Shown in pieces: positions 11,418-22,660 of a DNA stretch of 64,000 nucleotides (position 1 is the stretch's first letter; every line of letters begins with the position of its first letter). This DNA is from Delphinapterus leucas (lineage: Eukaryota; Chordata; Mammalia; Artiodactyla; Monodontidae): positions 91,791,933 to 91,855,932 of the forward strand of contig NW_022098076.1 of the NCBI RefSeq assembly GCF_002288925.2, written 5' to 3'. The position numbers and the translations under genes were made by a program. The notes under the pieces are model-generated. The model worked only from the letters and a program-made list of their open reading frames with translations. It was not told the DNA's origin and did not search any database.

Positions 11418-12300
11418 AAGCCAGAGAAATACACAGCAATGAAGGAGCAAGGGAAAAATCCACCAGACCAAACAAATGAAGAGGAAATAGGCAGTCTACC
11501 TGAAAAAGAATTCAGAGTAATGATAGTAAAGATGATCCAACATCTTGAAATAGAATGGAGAAAATACAAGAAACATTTAATAAGGACCTAGAAGAACTAA
11601 GGAGTGAAAAAACAATGATGAACAACACAAGAAATAAACTTTAAAATTCTCTAGAAGGAATCAATAGCAGAATAACTGAGGCAGAAGAATGGATAAGTGA
11701 GCTGGAAGATAAAATAGTGGAAATAAGAACCACAGAGAAGAATAAAGAAAAAAGAATGGAAAGAATTGAGGACAGTCTTGGAGACCTCTGGGACAACATT
11801 AAATGAATCAACATTCAAATTATAAGGGTGCCAGAAGAAGAAGAGAAAAAGAAAGGGGCTGAGAAAATATTTGAAGAGATTATAGCTGAAAACTTCCCTA
11901 ATATGGGAAAGGAAAGAGTCAATCAAGTCCAGGAAGCACAGGGAGTTCCATACAGGATAAATCCAAGGAGAAACACGCCAAGACACATATTAATTAAACT
12001 ATCAAAAATTAAATAAAAAAAGTATTGAAAGCAGCAAGGGAAAAGCAACAAATAACATACAAGGGAATCCCCATAAGGTTAACAGCTAATATTTCAGCAA
12101 AAACTCTGCAAGCCAGAGGGCAGTGGCAGGACATACTTAACATGATAAAAGGGAAAAACCTACAACCAAGATTTCTCTACCCAGCAAGGATCTCATACAG
12201 ATTCGACAGAGACACTGAAACCATTACAGACAAGCAAAAGCTAAGAGAATTCAGCACCACCAAACCAGCTTTACAACAAATGCTAAAGGAACTTCTCTAG
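11418..12300 (+). pseudogene. L1 ORF1 (ORF1p RNA-binding chaperone), broken
   Basis: ORF1p normally coats L1 RNA as a trimer through a coiled coil, an RRM and a C-terminal domain. The coiled-coil region (about 11418-11800) and the RRM-like region with VPEEEEKKKG-type sequence (PEEEEKKKGAEKIFEEII at 11831 onward) are visible, then the C-terminal domain KAAREKQQITYKGIPIRLTA at 12028, ending at TAG 12298-12300. Lesions seen: in-frame TGA at 11804-11806, TAA at 12014-12016, and a frame change between 12016 and 12025. The start codon is uncertain; ATG at 11418 is only a plausible choice. No functional product is expected. Confidence 0.88.
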
Positions 12301-13956
12301 GCAGGAAACACAAGGGAAGGAAAAGACATACAAAAACAAACCCAAAACAAGTAAGAAAATGGTAATAGAAACATACATATCGATAATTACCTTCAATGTA
12401 AATGTATTAAATGCTCCCACCAAAAGACATAGACTGGCTGAATGGATACAAAAACAAGACCCATACATATGCTGTCTACAAGAGACCCACTTCAGACCTA
12501 GGGACACATACAGACTGAAAGTGAGGGTATGGAAAAAGATATTCCATGCAAATGAAAATCAAAAGTAAGCTGGAGTAGCAATTCCCATATCAGACAAAAT
12601 AGCCTTTAAAATAAAGACTATTACAAGAGACAAAGAAGGACACTACATAATGATCAAGGGATCAATCCAAGAAGAAGATATAACAATTGTAAATATTTAT
12701 GCACCCAACATAGGAGCACCTCAGTACATAGGCAAATGCTAACAGCCACAAAAGGGGAAATCGACAGTAATGTAATAATAGTAGGTGACTTTAACTCCCC
12801 ACTTTCACGAATGGACAGATCATCTAAAATGAAAATAAATAAGGAAACACAAGCTTTAAACGACACATTAAACAAGATGGATTTAAATGATATTTATAAG
12901 ACATTCCATCCAAAACCAACAGAATACACTTTCTTCTCAAATGCTCATGGAACATTCTCCAGGATAGGTCATATCTTGGGTCACAAATCAAGCCTTGGTA
13001 AGTTTAAGAAAATTGAAATTGTATCAAGTATCTTTTCCAACCACAATGCTATGAGACTAGATATCGATTACAGGAAGAAAACTGTAAAAAAATACAGACA
13101 CATGGAGGCTAAACAATATGCTACTAAATAATCAAGAGATCACCAAAGAAATCAAAGAGGAAATAAAAGAATACCTAGAAACAAATGACAATGAAAACAC
13201 GATGACCCAAAACTTATGGGATGCAGCAAAAGCAGTTCTAAAAGGGAAGTTTATAGCCATAAAATCCTACCTCAAGATATAAGAAAAATCTCAAATAAAC
13301 AACCTAATCTTACAGCTAAAGCAATTAGAGAAAGAAGAACAAAAAAACCACCAAAGTTAGCAGAAGGAAAGATATAAAGAGCAGATCAGAAATAAATGAA
13401 AAAGAAATGAAGGAAACAATAGCAAAGATCAATAAAATTAAAAGCTGGTTCTTTGAGAAGATAAACAAGATTGATAAACCATTAGCCAGACTCATCAAGA
13501 AAATAAGGGAGAAGACTCAAATCAACAGAATTAGAAAGGGAAAAGGAGAAGTAACAACTGACACTGCAGAAATACAAAGGATCATGAGAGATTACTACAA
13601 GCAACTCTATGCCAATAAAATGGACAACCTGGGAGAAATAGACAAATTCTTAGAAATGCACAACCTTCCAAGATTGAATCAGGAAGAAATAGAAAATAAA
13701 CAGACCAATCAAAAGCACTGAAATTGAAACTGTTATTAAAAATCTTCCAACAAACAAAAGCCCAGGACCAGATGGATTCACTGGCGAATTCTACCAAACA
13801 TTTAGAGAAGAGCAAACACCTATCCTTCTCAAACTCTTCCAACATATAGCAGAGGGAGGAACACTCCCAAACTCATTCTACGAGGCCACCATCACCCTGA
13901 TACCAAAATCAGACAAAGATGTTAAAAAAAAAGAAAACTACAGGCGAATATCACTG

Positions 13957-15192
13957 ATGAACATAGATACAAAAATCCTCAACAAAATACTAGCAAACAG
14001 AATCCAACAACACATTAAAAAGATCATACACCATGATCAAGTGGGGTTCATCCCAGGAATGCAAGGATTCTTCAATATATGCAAATCAATCAAGGTGATA
14101 CACCATATTAACAAAACAAAGGATAAAAACCAAATGATAATCTCAATAGATGCAGAAAAACCTTTCAACAAAATTCAACACCAATTTATGATAAAAACTC
14201 TCCAGAAAGTAGGCATAGAGGGAACTTTCCTCAACATAATAAAGGCCATATATGACAAACCCACAGCCAACATCATTCTCAATGGTGAAAAACTGAAACC
14301 ATTTCCACTAAGATCAGGAACAAGACAAGGTTGCCCACTCTCACCACTATTATTCAACATAGTTTTGGAAGTTTTAGCCACAACCGTCAGAGAAGAAAAA
14401 GAAATAAAAGGAATCCAAATCAGAAAAGAAGACGTAAAACTGTCACTGTTTGCAGATGACATAATACTATACATAGAGAATCCTAAAGATGCTGCCAGAA
14501 AACTAGTGGAGCTAATCAATGAATTTGGTAAAGTAGCAGGATACAAAATTAATGCAGGGAAATCTCTTGCATTCCTATACACTAACGACGAAAAATCTGA
14601 AAGAGAAATTAAGGAAACACTCCCATTTACCATTGCAACAAAAAGAATAAAATACCTAGGGATAAATCTACCTAAGGAGGCAAAAGACCTGTATGCAGAA
14701 AACTATAAGACACTGATGAAAGAAATTAAAGATGATACAAACAGATGGAGAGATATACCATGTTCTTGGATGGGAAAAATCAACATTGTGAGAATGACTA
14801 TACTACCCAAAGCAATCTACAGATTCAATGCAATCCTTATCAAACTACCAATGGCATTTTTCACAGAAGTAGAAGAAAAGATTTCACAACTTGTATGGAA
14901 ACACAAAAGACCCCAAATAGACAAAGCAATCTTGAGAAAGAAAAACGGAGCTGGAGGAATCAGGCTCCCTCACTTCAAACTATTCTACAAAGCTACAGTA
15001 ATCAAGACAGTATGGTACTGGCACAAAAACAGAAATATAGATCAATGGAACAGGATAGAAAGCCCAGAGATAAACCCGCACACATATGGACACCTTATCT
15101 TTGATAAAGGAGGCAAGAATATACAATGGAGAAAAGACAGCCTCTTCAAAGAGTGGTGCTGGGAAAAGTGGACAGCTGCATGTAAAAAATGA
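13957..15192 (+). pseudogene. Open reverse transcriptase segment of L1 ORF2
   Basis: This is the longest open stretch of the window (411 codons counted from an internal ATG, with the frame open somewhat upstream). It covers the central RT domain: [10 protein letters not shown] near the start, [20 protein letters not shown] in the finger/palm region, and the catalytic FADD motif at 14449-14460, followed by the thumb and the segment with [20 protein letters not shown]. It is not a gene in its own right. It is the part of the dead ORF2 that has by chance escaped stops and frameshifts, ending at TGA in the region before the cysteine-rich C-terminus. Confidence 0.93.
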
Positions 15193-15727
15193 AATTAGAA
15201 CACTCCCTAACACCATACTGAAAAATAAACTCAAAATGTATTAAAGACCTAAATGTAAGGCCAGACACTATGAAACTGTCAGAGGAAAACATAGGCAGAA
15301 CACTCTATGACATAAATCACAGCAAGATCCTTTTGGCCTACCTCCTAGAGAAATGGAAATAAAAACAAAAATAAACAAATGGGACCTAATGAAATTTCAA
15401 AGCTTTTGCACAGCAAAGGAAACCATAAACAAGACCAAAAGACAACCCTCAGAATGGGAGAAAATTTTTGCAAATGAAGCAACTGACAAAGGATTAATCT
15501 CCAAAATATACAAGCAGCTCATGCAGCTCAATAACAAAAAAACAAACAACCCAATCCAAAAATGGGCAGAAGACCTAAACAGACATTTCTCCAAAGAACA
15601 TATACAGATTGCCAACCAACACATGAAAGGATGCTCTACATCACTAATCATTAGAGAAATTCATATTAAAAGTACAATGAGGTATCACCTCACACTGGTC
15701 AGAATGGCCATCATCAAAAAACCTACA

Positions 15728-15944
15728 GGGCTTCCCTGGTGGCGCAGTGGTTGAGAGTCCGCCTGCCGATGCAGGGGACGTGGGTTCGAGTCCTGGTCCA
15801 GGAAGATCCCACATGCCGTGGAGCGGCTAGTCCCATGAGCCATGGCTGCTAGGCCTGCGCGTCCGGAGCCTGTGCTCCACAACAGGAGAGGCCACAACAG
15901 TGAGAGGCCCGCGTACCGCAAAAAAAAAAAAAAAAAAAAAAAAA
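15728..15944 (+). mobile_element. CHR-type tRNA-derived SINE, long form, inside L1 ORF2
   Basis: Starts GGGCTTCCCTGGTGGCGCAG, ends GCGTACCGC plus an A tail of about 25. A Pol III B box, GGTTCGAGTCC, is at 15783-15793. Target duplications are AAAAAACCTACA (15716-15727) and AAAAAATCTACA (15939-15950), one mismatch. It splits the 3' part of ORF2 and is therefore younger than the L1. This long SINE form is the strongest pointer to a cetacean genome. Confidence 0.96.
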
Positions 15945-16393
15945 TCTACAACAATAAATGATGGAGAGGGTTTGGAGAAAAGCGAACCCTCCTACACTGT
16001 TGGTGGGAATGTAAATTGATACAGCCCCTATGGAGAACAGTATGGAGGTTCCTTAAAAAACTAAAAATAGAACTACCATATGACCCAGCAATCCCACTAC
16101 TGGGCATATAACCTGAGAAAACCATAATTCAAAAAGAGTCATGTACCAAAATGTTCACTGCAGCTCTATTTACAATAGCCAAAACACGGAAGCAATCTAA
16201 GTGTCCATCGACAGATGAATGAATAAAGAAGGTGTGACACATACATACAATGGAATATTACTCAGCCATGAAAAGAAATGAAATTGAGTTATTTGTAGTG
16301 AGGTGGATGGACCTAGAATCTGTCATACAGAGTGAAGTAAGTCAGAAAGAGAAAAACAAATACTGTATGCTAACACATATATATGGAATCTAA

Positions 16394-16770
16394 AAAAAAA
16401 AAGTGGTTCTGAAGAACCTAGGGCAGGACAGGAATAAAGATGCAGACATAAAGTATGGACTTGAGGACACAGGGAGGGGCAAGGGTAAGCTGGGATGAAG
16501 TGAGAGAGTGGCATGGACATATATACACTATCAAATGTAAAGTAGATAGCTAGTGGGAAGCAGCTGCATAGCACCGGGAAATCAGCTCAGTGCTTTGTGA
16601 CCATCTAAAGGGGTGGGATAGGGAGGGTGGGAGGGAGATGCAAGAGGGATGGGATATGGGAATATAAGTATACGTATAGCTGATTCACTTTGTTATACAG
16701 CAGAAACTAACACAACAATATAAAGCAATTATACTCCAATAAAGATGTTTAAAAAAAAATTGAAAAAGAA
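16394..16770 (+). other. L1 3' untranslated region and A-rich end
   Basis: Follows the ORF2 stop. It contains GAGAGTGGCATGGACATATA-type sequence, AACACAACAATATAAAGCAA, the polyadenylation signal AATAAA (16738-16743) and a short A-rich terminus. The same 3' UTR appears at 47479-48160 in antisense, and a related but different 3' UTR at 35940-36266. Confidence 0.88.
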
Positions 16771-16783
16771 AAAACCTCAGCAA
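16771..16783 (+). repeat. Target-site duplication of the L1, right copy
   Basis: AAAACCTCAGCAA, identical to 10778-10790. Confidence 0.95.
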
Positions 16784-17300
16784 AACTCTGAACACAGAGG
16801 AACAAGGGACTTTCCCAGTTGGTGAAGACACCCATGTGCTGGTAGGGTGGCGCACCTGAGTTCCAGGAGGAGAGGGCTTGGAAGCTACCCTGTCCTCCCC
16901 TCCCCATGACTTTGCCCTGTGCGCCTCTTCATCCGGCTAATTTGTATTCTTTTTAAAAAAATGTAACTGCAAGTATAGCTCTTTCCTGAGTTCTGTGTGT
17001 CCTTCTAACAGATTACCAGATGTGAGGTGGGGAGCTGTGAGAACTCCCAGATCTGTAGTCAAGTTGGACAGAAGTCTGGCAAGCCACGGGATACCATTTT
17101 TGGCTGCCATCCGAAGTGAGGGCAGTTCTCTGGGGACCTCGCCCTTTAACTGTGGGATCTGATACCAACCTTAGGTAGGTAGTGTCTGAATTGAAGGACA
17201 TTGCCCTTACCTTGGGGCCTGTGCTAATTCTGGGTAGTTGGGGTCAAAATTGAATTGATCTGTCAGATACCCAGTTTGTGTCTGAGAACTGGTTTTTATG
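16784..17300 (+). mobile_element. ERVL-type LTR, 3' portion (split by L1)
   Basis: Continues the LTR left at 10790. The blocks CTTTCCTGAGTTCTGTGTGT (16982), TGTGGGATCTGATACCAACC (17152), TAGGTAGTGTCTGAATTG and CCAGTTTGTGTCTGAGAACT match the second half of the same LTR family. Right end approximate. No internal retroviral sequence is attached, so this was a solo LTR before the L1 landed. Confidence 0.7.
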
Positions 17301-17415
17301 ATCCCCTGGGATGCTAATAAAAATGTAGATTCCAGATTAGATCAGATAATCTGGGCCAGGGAATCCTCATTTTTCAGGAGTGCCTTAGTGATACTTATAC
17401 TGGCGAGCCACTGGC
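17301..17415. mobile_element. MER5-type hAT fragment
   Basis: CCCCTGGGATGCTAATAAAA, ATGTAGATTCC and the terminal GGCGAGCCACTGG follow the layout of a MER5-like non-autonomous hAT element. Decayed. Confidence 0.5.
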
Positions 17416-17429
17416 GTACTCCCTAAAGC

Positions 17430-18330
17430 ACATTTGTAAAATATAAACAAGTAGAATGAAATGAATCTTAATCCCACCACGAAAACATCCTGGTATGTCT
17501 CTTTTGACTTTCCGTGTAATTCCTTTTTATTATGATTTTGATCTTGCTGTATATTCAGGTTCGTGTTCTGCTTTTTCCATTTAATATTCTATCAGACATA
17601 TTTTTCTTGTTATGATATACTCTTTTAAAATATAAGTAATCACTTCTGCAGTGTGTTTTCCTAACCATCTTGTCTCTTTGGGGGGTATTTATAATATTAT
17701 CAGTTTGTCATTATTATGAATTACATTGTGATGAAAATCTTTCTCTCTGAAGCTTTTATGGTATTTGTTTTCATTACCTCAGGATTCCCAGAAGTTAGAC
17801 TATTTGGTCTGTCACCACAGATGGTTTCAGAACTCTGGATAAGTATTGTCCACTGCTGATCTAAGGGACTGTTTCCATACCTTCTGTGGCAATGATGTTT
17901 ATTTTTATAAACTTTGTTAACTTGATAGGTCAAATGGTATGTAATTATTTTAATTGTATTTATTCCATCCTTAATGCTGCTGGAAATTTTCCCAAGTATT
18001 TGTTTACTAATTGTATTTCCTTTTGTGAATCTTTGGTTCTTGACCCCCAACCCTATTCTTCCATTGGCATTTTGCTGTGAAATTAACCCTCTGTCTGCAT
18101 ATTTACCACAATTACATTTTCTTTATCCATTTACTCTGAAATCCTGGTTATATCTTTAATACACTGGTATTTAAAATTTTTATCTAGCCAAAATCTGATT
18201 ACCTTTTCCTTGGTAATTTCTTCTATTGCTTCAAAACTTATAAAGCTTATCCTTCTCCAAAGATTTGATGATCAATGTTTGTTTTCTTGAGTATTTTTGC
18301 TTTTTAAAAACATAGATGATTAAATATGTC
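17430..18330. repeat. AT-rich old LINE-like region
   Basis: Sequence such as AATCTTAATCCCACCACG, TATTCAGGTTCGTGTTCTGC and GTCAAATGGTATGTAATTAT has the look of an ancient LINE 3' region in mammals, but heavy decay prevents family assignment. No exon signals. Confidence 0.4.
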
Positions 18331-19094
18331 CCTCTTGAATCCAACTAGGAAGTACGTCGGTCTATGGGAAGAAATAATCTAAATTATTCTTTCTAAATGT
18401 TATGGTTCCACAATCACTTACTGAGGGATCTTTCCTTTCTTCTCTGATGATCTGGGATGGTTGCAGTTTTGCATTTAAGGCCCTGGTCTCTTTGCAGAAC
18501 AACTGTTTGTCTACAGCTTTGGGTAAGAGTAAGTCTGTGTCATGTCCAGTTCTGCAGCCCCAGAGCTAAACAGAGCCCACAGGCTCTCCAGGAAAGCTTT
18601 AGAACGACCTTAAAATGTACATATGTGTAGAAAGGAGGTGAGTCCGAGAGGCGGCTGTTCCAAAGGGTAGGGATTCTTCTCCTGGAGAGCCATCCTGAAC
18701 TTTGAGCTTCATGCCTTCGTATGACTGATCAAGTTTATTCATTTATTTACACTTTGGCACTTGAGGATTTTTTTCCAGGAAAATCCCCATCCATTGGCAT
18801 GACTTGTTCTCAGCTTTTATTTTTACATTGCTTCTGTGAAATGGATAAATATTTTTAGATGTTCTCTTTTGCCACAAATGGAAGAAAATGGTGAAGGTCT
18901 TAGAGTCTGCTTGTGGTTTCATTTCATCGCATACTATATGCTTGTTGGTGTGAAAAGCACACTTTCAAAAGCACTGAGGCCCCAAACTGGACTTGGAGAC
19001 TAGTCCCTAGAGCCCAGAGAATGAACACAGTCCTGCTTTTTCAAGTTAGATTCACCTCAGATTCACCTGACCTTGAACTCTCAACAGTCACAGC
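18331..19094. other. Unassigned sequence, no gene seen
   Basis: Mixed to AT-rich sequence with no recognised repeat, RNA or exon. Confidence 0.5.
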
Positions 19095-19210
19095 AACGTG
19101 ATCGGGGCTGGTGACTTAACCCCTCTGAGAATTAGTTTCCTCATTTGCAAAATGGGGATAAAATAACCCATCTCAGAGTCCCTGTCCCTGGCACGTCGTA
19201 GGCGAGAGTT
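19095..19210 (+). mobile_element. MIR fragment
   Basis: TGACTTAACCCCTCTGAGAA, TTAGTTTCCTCATTTGCAAA and ATGGGGATAAAATAACCC match the conserved MIR core, followed by a GTCCCTGGCACGTCGTAGGC tail block. Confidence 0.8.
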
Positions 19211-19212
19211 GC

Positions 19213-19253
19213 AAGTATTATTATTATCATTGTTGTTGTTATTAGTAGTAGTG
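19213..19253 (+). repeat. Imperfect trinucleotide repeat
   Basis: ATT, GTT and AGT triplets in succession (AAGTATTATTATTATCATTG onward). Low complexity. Confidence 0.75.
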
Positions 19254-19599
19254 ACAGTCGATATTATTGATATTGTTTCTATTCTTGTTTTTTGTCATTT
19301 CTGCCAAAGAATGGGTTCTACAGATAAAGGGGGACAATGCTGGGCCCCAGGGCAAAAGCCTCAGAAAGAACCTTCCAGTCTTTTGTTGTGGGCTTGAATT
19401 CCATCTCTTCGTTTGGGAACGTGAGATGAAACAGGGAGATATATTCTGACTAAAATGTCCCAGAATGTCAGAGTTGAAGGTAACCCCAATACCTAGGGGA
19501 CAGAGGTGACAGAGGATGCATATAGGGTTTCTGACCCTATGCATGTGGCTTATAATTGCATTTAGATTTCCACTTGGAATTTCATCGCCAGGAGTGAGC

Positions 19600-19715
19600 C
19601 GTGCATCAGTGGGAAATTTATTCCCTGTGCCGGGCCTTGGTTTCTTTGTCTGTAAAATGGAAATGAAGGGTCAGATGATCTGCGTGAGCCTTGCCAACTT
19701 TCCACTGCTGCTCTA
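19600..19715 (+). mobile_element. MIR fragment
   Basis: GGGCCTTGGTTTCTTTGTCT, GTAAAATGGAAATGAAGGG and TCAGATGATCTGCGTGAGCC follow the MIR core. This explains part of the 170-codon open frame at 19516-20028, which is not a gene. Confidence 0.6.
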
Positions 19716-21774
19716 CGTAGAGCAGGTATCTCCTGGGAGGAGAATCGTGACCCACTGCTTCTCTCCCCACTGGCCAGCATCACGGATTCATGAGCCAGTA
19801 GGCTTGACAAATGACCACCTCCCCAGCACTTTTTGTGTGTTCCTCCCAACACCAAGTCCCCAATACAAGGCTCTGTGCTTCCAGGAAGGGGCTCGTAGCT
19901 TCAACCCTGCCAGCACCCCTACAAGTGCAGACATTGCCCCACTGACCGACATCAAAGTCATGGTCAGGGCCAATCTTGCTGCCCCATTCTCATCCAAAAG
20001 GAATTTGACCAAGGACAGTTCAGCGTGAATGAAGCTTCCCGTAGCGGTCCAAGAGGTAAAAAGTTCATAAACTCAGCTGCAAGTTACATCCTGTTTGGCA
20101 CTGTGGGAAATCACTGGACTTAGGAACATATTTCTAGCCCTGAACCTCCTTCAGGAAATTATGTTGCCCTTTCCGACGCTCTGGCTATGAAATGCTATGG
20201 GAATTCCATTACACAGAAGTTCTGCTGCCTTCTCAGAGTTGTACCTGACGGGAAGAATGCCAGTCTTATCTAACTCGGAAAATGCATAATTCCATGGAAA
20301 AGCCCTGGAAACAATCCAGAGATTTCAAAACTCAGGGGTATTTAAATTATCCCGAGATGCCAGTGTCTGGAGATGAACCCATGCCACCGATTTCCTTTGG
20401 AGATGAAGGGTATAAGCACTCAAATGCTCCATGAGGGTCACTGTCAAAGTTACGGCAGGCCGGATCCTTCTCTATTTTCTCCCTCAATTGTCGATAACTT
20501 CATTGCAGGGCACTGTTTTCCTCCTCATGTCAGCAGACCAGCATTTCTAGCTAAGCATGAAATTTCTGGCCTTTGCTATACGTATAAGACAGGTACTACA
20601 TGACAGGGAACATGATTTGACCTGTTGCAATATGTTTTATTTTACCAAACATTTATTAAATGTTTTTGAAAATCTTTCCCTCTTCCCTTGGAATCAGAAA
20701 AGGTAACAGGGCTGGGAATGGTCTACCTGTCACCTGGCTGGTGATAGGGCTTTGGAATCAGAAGATACGACACTCATTCATTCATTCAAGCAGCACGCAT
20801 TTACAGGGTAAATACCAGTTCCGGATGCAGTGTTTGCCACATCTGTCCCCTTCCTCCACCGTCTCTGGCTTGAATTTGACCTCCTGCTAGCATCTGAGAC
20901 GCACTTCTGCATCTGCTAATGCCCGCACAGAGCAGGCATGGGCAGACGCTTTCTGAACGAATGCATTTTGAATGGGTTAATGACACAAAAATTCTATTCT
21001 CATGACATCTACCCAATTCCTGTTAGCCCTTGTGTCCTGTCCCAGCTCCATCATATATCCAGCCACTGGGGCAGGACAGCTGGCCAGGATACCTCCTGAA
21101 AACTTGGACTCTGAAGTAGATGCTCAGCTGTGTGTCCCAGGGAGGATGGGCAGGGCCCCTTGGGTTGCTGGCACCCTCTGAACACCCCATCTACAAACCC
21201 TTCCAAATCTCTCACCAGTGGACTTGGTGTGAACTTTGGGCTCTGCTCTGAGCAGCCCGTGGTCCTGGGAAACAGGGTCTTGCTTTTGTCCTGGTCTCCT
21301 TGGGCAGGACTCCCATAATGATCCCATCTGACAACACACTCCTGTTCCCACTGCCGTCTGCCCCACTCTGAGCGCCTGTCTCTGCTCCCCACGAGACACC
21401 TGGTACCCTGTTCGCTGTCCTTGAGAGCCTGGACCATTTCCTGGAGGCTCTATGGCCTTCAATTCCCTGTTGGCTCCCTCCCCGCCCAGGCTCAGGCCTC
21501 TGCCTCCTGGCCCCTCCCAAAGGCCTGACCAGGTTCTTTCTGGTGACGAGCGAGCTCAGCTTTGCCTTCCCCCTGCTGGGTATGTTTCTCGAGGACCAAC
21601 CAAGGACAGGATCTTGTCCTGGTCCCCTCCTGCCTCAGCCAGTATCTTGCACGTGGACAGCCCAAGGAATATTTTGTGCTCTGAATTCTTGACATGAAGT
21701 AGCTTCCCCCAGTCGGTGTGAATTACAAGCTGGAGAGAGAACTTCAGACAATAAGGATCCTATTTCATATACTT
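19716..21774. other. Unassigned sequence, no gene seen
   Basis: Largely repeat-poor. 20777-20800 has CATT-type units (L2-like, weak). 21100-21600 is GC-rich with overlapping open frames on both strands, which is expected from composition and not supported by splice sites or motifs. Confidence 0.5.
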
Positions 21775-21787
21775 TCAACTTGGAGAA

Positions 21788-21996
21788 TTTTTTTTTTTTT
21801 TTTTGCGGTACGCGGGCCTCTCACTGCTGTGGCCTCTCCCATTGCGGAGCACAGGCTCCGGACGCGCACGCTCAGCAGCCATGGCTCACGCGCCCAGCCG
21901 CTCCGCGGCATGTGGGATCTTCCCGGACCGGGGCACGAACCCGTGTCCCCTGCATCAGGAGGCGGACTCTCAACCACTGCGCCACCAGGGAAGCCC
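21788..21996 (-). mobile_element. CHR-type tRNA-derived SINE, long form
   Basis: On the plus strand it opens with a T run (A tail in antisense) followed by GCGGTACGCGGGCCTCTCAC and closes with GCCACCAGGGAAGCCC. Target duplications are TCAACTTGGAGAATTT (21775-21790) and TCAACTCAGAGAATTT (21997-22012), two mismatches. CpG content is still high for a SINE, including GGACGCGCACG. It sits at the 3' end of the old L1 that follows. Confidence 0.95.
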
Positions 21997-21997
21997 T

Positions 21998-22660
21998 CAA
22001 CTCAGAGAATTTTAAGCAGCTTTATTGAGATATGGTTGAGACACAGCAAACTGCACGTATTGTAACTGTACAATTTGGTAAATTCGGACATTTTTATACA
22101 TTTGTGAAACCCTCACCACACTTGGCGTGGAAAACACCTGCATCACCTGCAAAGGTTTCTTCCTTAGTCCTTCTCATCCCTCCCTCCCACCCGTGCCCAC
22201 CCCCTCCCTTCCACAGGCAACCACTGATCTTGGTTCTGTCACTACGGATTACTTTGCATTTTCTAGAACTTTAGGCAAATGCAATCACATAGTCTGTAAT
22301 CGTTTTTGTCTTGCCTCACTCAGCCTAAGTATTTTGAGATTCCTTTATGCTGTGTTTATGGAAAATTCTTTCCTTTTTATTTCTGAGTACTACTCCATTG
22401 GGTGGTTGCACCACAGTTCTGCTTTATCCATTCGCCTGTTGGATATTGGGCTGTTTCCAGGCTTTGGCTGTTGCAAGAAACCTTCTATGAGCCTGTGTGT
22501 ACAAGTCTCTGGATGGATATTGCCTTGGGTCAATACCTAGGAGTGAGATAGCTGAGTCCTAGGTCAGGCTCACGTTTAACTGTTCAAGAAGCCATCAGAC
22601 TGTTTCCCAAGGTGGCTGAGCCATCGTACATTCCCACCAGCAGTGTATCAGCGTGCTGGG
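21998..22660 (-). mobile_element. Old L1 3' fragment, antisense
   Basis: TTTAAGCAGCTTTATTGAGA at about 22011, then AACTGCACGTATTGTAACTG, GTGAAACCCTCACCAC, AACCACTGATCTTGGTTCTG, TACTACTCCATTGGGTGG and CCCACCAGCAGTGTATCAG follow the antisense order of an L1M-type 3' end. No open frame. Confidence 0.8.

Larger units (their letters stand above)
12359..16393 (+). pseudogene. L1 ORF2 (endonuclease / reverse transcriptase), broken and SINE-interrupted
   Basis: ORF2p nicks target DNA and reverse-transcribes L1 RNA. The ATG at 12359 starts an endonuclease N-terminus that keeps LQETH (about 12474-12488) but stops at TAA 12566-12568. The rest of the endonuclease (12736-13131) is in another frame and keeps GDFN. 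The consensus SRIDHILG reads SRIGHILG (GGT at 12967-12969) and the SDH triad reads SNH (AAC at 13039-13041), so catalytic Asp positions are lost. 13407-13721 and 15353-15754 lie in further frames, giving at least four frameshifts. The C-terminal end is at TAA 16391-16393, after the SINE. Confidence 0.92.
10791..16770 (+). mobile_element. Nearly full-length L1 (LINE-1), interrupted by a CHR SINE
   Basis: An autonomous-type non-LTR retrotransposon, now dead. In order: 5' region from GGAGGACGTTCAAGATGGTG (10791), broken ORF1 (about 11418-12300), short inter-ORF spacer, broken ORF2 (12359-16393, with a SINE at 15728-15944), 3' UTR and an A-rich end. A polyadenylation signal AATAAA lies at 16738-16743. 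Perfect 13-bp target duplications flank it. The 5980-bp span is about 5.76 kb of L1 after subtracting the SINE. Without a family consensus I cannot tell whether the first few hundred 5' bases are complete. It inserted into an older ERVL-type LTR. Confidence 0.96.

Noticed and set aside
14175..14633. 152-codon open frame on the minus strand
   Set aside because: Antisense shadow of the L1 ORF2 reverse transcriptase.
15728..15800. tRNA gene
   Set aside because: The Pol III A/B boxes belong to the head of a tRNA-derived SINE; no cloverleaf with acceptor stem is kept.
10791..16770. Active (retrotransposition-competent) L1
   Set aside because: Stops, at least four frameshifts, endonuclease active-site changes and a SINE insertion make it dead.
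19516..20028. 170-codon open frame on the plus strand
   Set aside because: Runs through a MIR fragment (19600-19715), no domain, no splice or start context. Chance open frame.
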